Below are positions 13,212 to 14,714 of a DNA stretch of 14,714 nt, in pieces. A model generated the notes under the pieces. That model saw only the letters and a program-made list of their open reading frames with translations, did no database searches and was not told the DNA's origin. The DNA lies in contig JAGHTH010000153.1 in assembly GCA_018065365.1 (NCBI GenBank), positions 1-14,714 of the forward strand, written 5' to 3'. A program made the position numbers and the translations under genes. Each line of letters starts with the position of its first letter. Positions within the stretch are counted from its first letter, which is position 1. The DNA comes from Candidatus Coliplasma caballi (lineage in GTDB: Bacteria > Bacillota > Clostridia > Oscillospirales > CAG-382).

Positions 13212-14714
13212 ATGGCTTTTACGAAGACGTTTTTGGAGGAGATCAAACAACGGAATAATATCGCGGACGTGGTATCCCGTTTTGTGCCTCTGCGCCGTGC
13301 GGGTTCCAATCTGGTGGGCTGCTGCCCGTTCCACAGCGAGAAAACGCCGTCCTTTACGGTGTTCCCCGCGACGCAGAGTTACTATTGCTTCGGCTGCGGT
13401 GCCGGCGGCGACGTCATCACGTTTGAAATGCAGGCGGAGGGGTTGGAATACCGCGACGCCGTGGAACAGCTCGCAAAAATGGCGGGCGTTCCGGTCGAGG
13501 AGGAAGCGTACGGCGGCAGGGAGGAAAAGCCCGCCGTCAAAAAAGACCGGCTTCTCGCGGTCAACAAGGACGCGGCGCGTTTCTTCCGCTCGCAGCTTCT
13601 TTCTCCCGCGGGCGCACACGCGCTGGAATATCTGCGGAAGCGGAAATTCTCGGATCTGACGATCAAGCGGTTCGGCATCGGCTACGCGCCGGACAGTTGG
13701 AACGCGCTCGCTTCGCATCTGACCGGACTCGGTTATACCGAACTCGAAATCAAGACCGCGTTTCTCGGTTTTATCGGCAAGAACGGAAAACTGTACGATC
13801 TGTTCCGCAACCGCGTGATGTTCCCGATCTTTGACATTACCGGGGAAGTCGTGGCGTTTTCGGGCAGACGGCTCAACGAGGAAGACGAACGCAAATACGT
13901 CAATACCTCGGACACGCCCGTGTTCAAAAAAGGGCGGGTGCTGTTCGGGATGAATTTCGCCAAAAGCAACGCGACGGAGGGGCTGATCCTCTGCGAAGGC
14001 GCGCCGGACTGCATCGCGATGCACCAGGCGGGGTTCGGGAACGCGGTCGCGACGCTCGGCACGGCGATCACTTCCGAACACGCGCGGATGATCGCACGGT
14101 TTACCAAAGTCGTGTACCTCGCGTACGATATTGATAAAGCCGGGCGCAAGGCGACGATGAAAGGAATGGAACTGCTGAACCAGGTCGGCGTGGATACCCG
14201 CGTCATCAGTTTGGGAGAGGGAGATTCCAAGGATCCCGACGAATTCATCAAAAATCACGGTGCGGAAGCGTTCCGCGCCAAACTGACCGGCAGCGAAGGG
14301 CAGATCGACTACCGCATCGGCGAGATCCTGTCCCGCTACAACCTGAAAAACCCGGACGAACAACTCCGGTGCAGCAACGAAATGGCTGCGTTCATCGCCG
14401 GCGTTCCGAACCCGATGGAACGGGACATCTGCTGTTCCCGCGCCGCCGAAAAGTTAGGCGTTTCGGCAGACTCGCTCAAAAAGGAAATGGAACGGCAGCG
14501 CAGGATCGCGGAGAGCGCGGCGCGCAAGCAGGCGAAGAAAGCGGCGCTCGATAACGCGGCGGGCTACGGCAACGCGGTCAACCGCGACAAACTGCGTTTT
14601 GCGACCGAAACGCCGCACGAAGAAGCGGTGCTCGGCATTCTGCTGCTGCATTCCGAACTCGGAAAAACGGCGGTCGGTCTGCTGGAATTCGAAGACTTCG
14701 TAACGGCGCTCAAC
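13212..14714 (+). CDS. dnaG: DNA primase DnaG, C-terminus cut by window edge
   Basis: Synthesises RNA primers for replication. 501 codons are visible and the frame is open at the right edge. The N-terminal CHC2 zinc ribbon carries Cys38, His41, Cys59 and Cys62 (CPFHSEKTPSF, then YCFGCGAGGD). The catalytic core has KFSDLTIKRFGIGYAP and RVMFPIFD, then the TOPRIM domain with Glu262 in CEGAPDC and the Asp pair Asp306/Asp308 in YDIDKAGRKA. The TOPRIM Glu motif is EGAPD instead of the usual EGYMD; the Glu and Asp are kept. From about 470 a helicase-interaction domain begins (ETPHEEAVLGILL) and is truncated. ATG 13212 has an AAAGGA site upstream at fairly long spacing. The length of about 590-600 residues usual for the family predicts roughly 100 missing residues. 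Confidence 0.96.
   Translation, partial: MAFTKTFLEEIKQRNNIADVVSRFVPLRRAGSNLVGCCPFHSEKTPSFTVFPATQSYYCFGCGAGGDVITFEMQAEGLEYRDAVEQLAKMAGVPVEEEAYGGREEKPAVKKDRLLAVNKDAARFFRSQLLSPAGAHALEYLRKRKFSDLTIKRFGIGYAPDSWNALASHLTGLGYTELEIKTAFLGFIGKNGKLYDLFRNRVMFPIFDITGEVVAFSGRRLNEEDERKYVNTSDTPVFKKGRVLFGMNFAKSNATEGLILCEGAPDCIAMHQAGFGNAVATLGTAITSEHARMIARFTKVVYLAYDIDKAGRKATMKGMELLNQVGVDTRVISLGEGDSKDPDEFIKNHGAEAFRAKLTGSEGQIDYRIGEILSRYNLKNPDEQLRCSNEMAAFIAGVPNPMERDICCSRAAEKLGVSADSLKKEMERQRRIAESAARKQAKKAALDNAAGYGNAVNRDKLRFATETPHEEAVLGILLLHSELGKTAVGLLEFEDFVTALN

Noticed and set aside
12039..14363. A 774-codon open frame on the minus strand, antisense to dgt and dnaG
   Set aside because: It lies wholly opposite two well-identified genes, its translation is rich in Arg/His/Asp/Val as expected of a shadow frame, and it shows no recognisable domain. 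Scarcity of TTA, CTA and TCA codons on the sense strand explains its length.
1..14714. Mobile elements, CRISPR arrays, tRNA or rRNA genes
   Set aside because: No transposase, integrase, regular spaced repeats or recognisable tRNA/rRNA sequence was seen; the window is almost fully filled by housekeeping genes.

Overview
The window reads as chromosome of a member of the Bacillota, probably an uncultured, moderately GC-rich Clostridia lineage. This rests on gene content: a PASTA-type PrkC kinase with its PrpC phosphatase, a RemA/DUF370 protein, a DUF5685 protein, and a dgt-dnaG pair. The standard genetic code is used (TGA is a real stop in several genes). Nothing points to phage, plasmid, insertion sequence or CRISPR. 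The species-level identity cannot be read from the sequence.

Left arm (1-11903, all on the minus strand). Thirteen genes follow each other with very short gaps or overlaps. In transcription order they are: DUF5685 protein, J-domain protein with a cysteine-rich tail, small multi-pass membrane protein, yicC, remA, rpoZ, priA, def, fmt, rsmB, rlmN, prpC, prkC (prkC runs off the left edge). From yicC to prkC this is the well-known Bacillota housekeeping cluster (as in Bacillus subtilis yloC-prkC). However, gmk, which normally sits between remA and rpoZ, and coaBC, which normally sits between rpoZ and priA, are both missing. The genes serve transcription (omega subunit), replication restart (PriA), formylation and deformylation of initiator Met (Fmt, Def), rRNA methylation (RsmB, RlmN), RNA decay (YicC) and Ser/Thr phospho-signalling (PrkC/PrpC). 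Two stop/start overlaps, one one-base overlap and one 4-base alternative overlap suggest translational coupling.

The three genes at the head of this run (9866-11903) are the accessory, poorly understood part. They are a DUF5685 protein with two Asp-rich motifs, a J-domain/TPR-like protein ending in seven cysteines, and an integral membrane protein of about six helices. They are the best candidate in the window for an undescribed system.

Centre (11904-12158). An AT-rich divergent intergenic region carries a near-consensus sigma-A promoter facing left (extended -10, 17-nt spacer), a perfect 10+10 inverted repeat, a TTTTGCAAAA palindrome, and a terminator-like hairpin just before the dgt ribosome binding site.

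Right arm (12159-14714, plus strand). dgt (dGTP triphosphohydrolase) is followed 57 bases later by dnaG (primase), cut by the window end. In Clostridia this pair is commonly followed by rpoD, which would be expected just outside the window.
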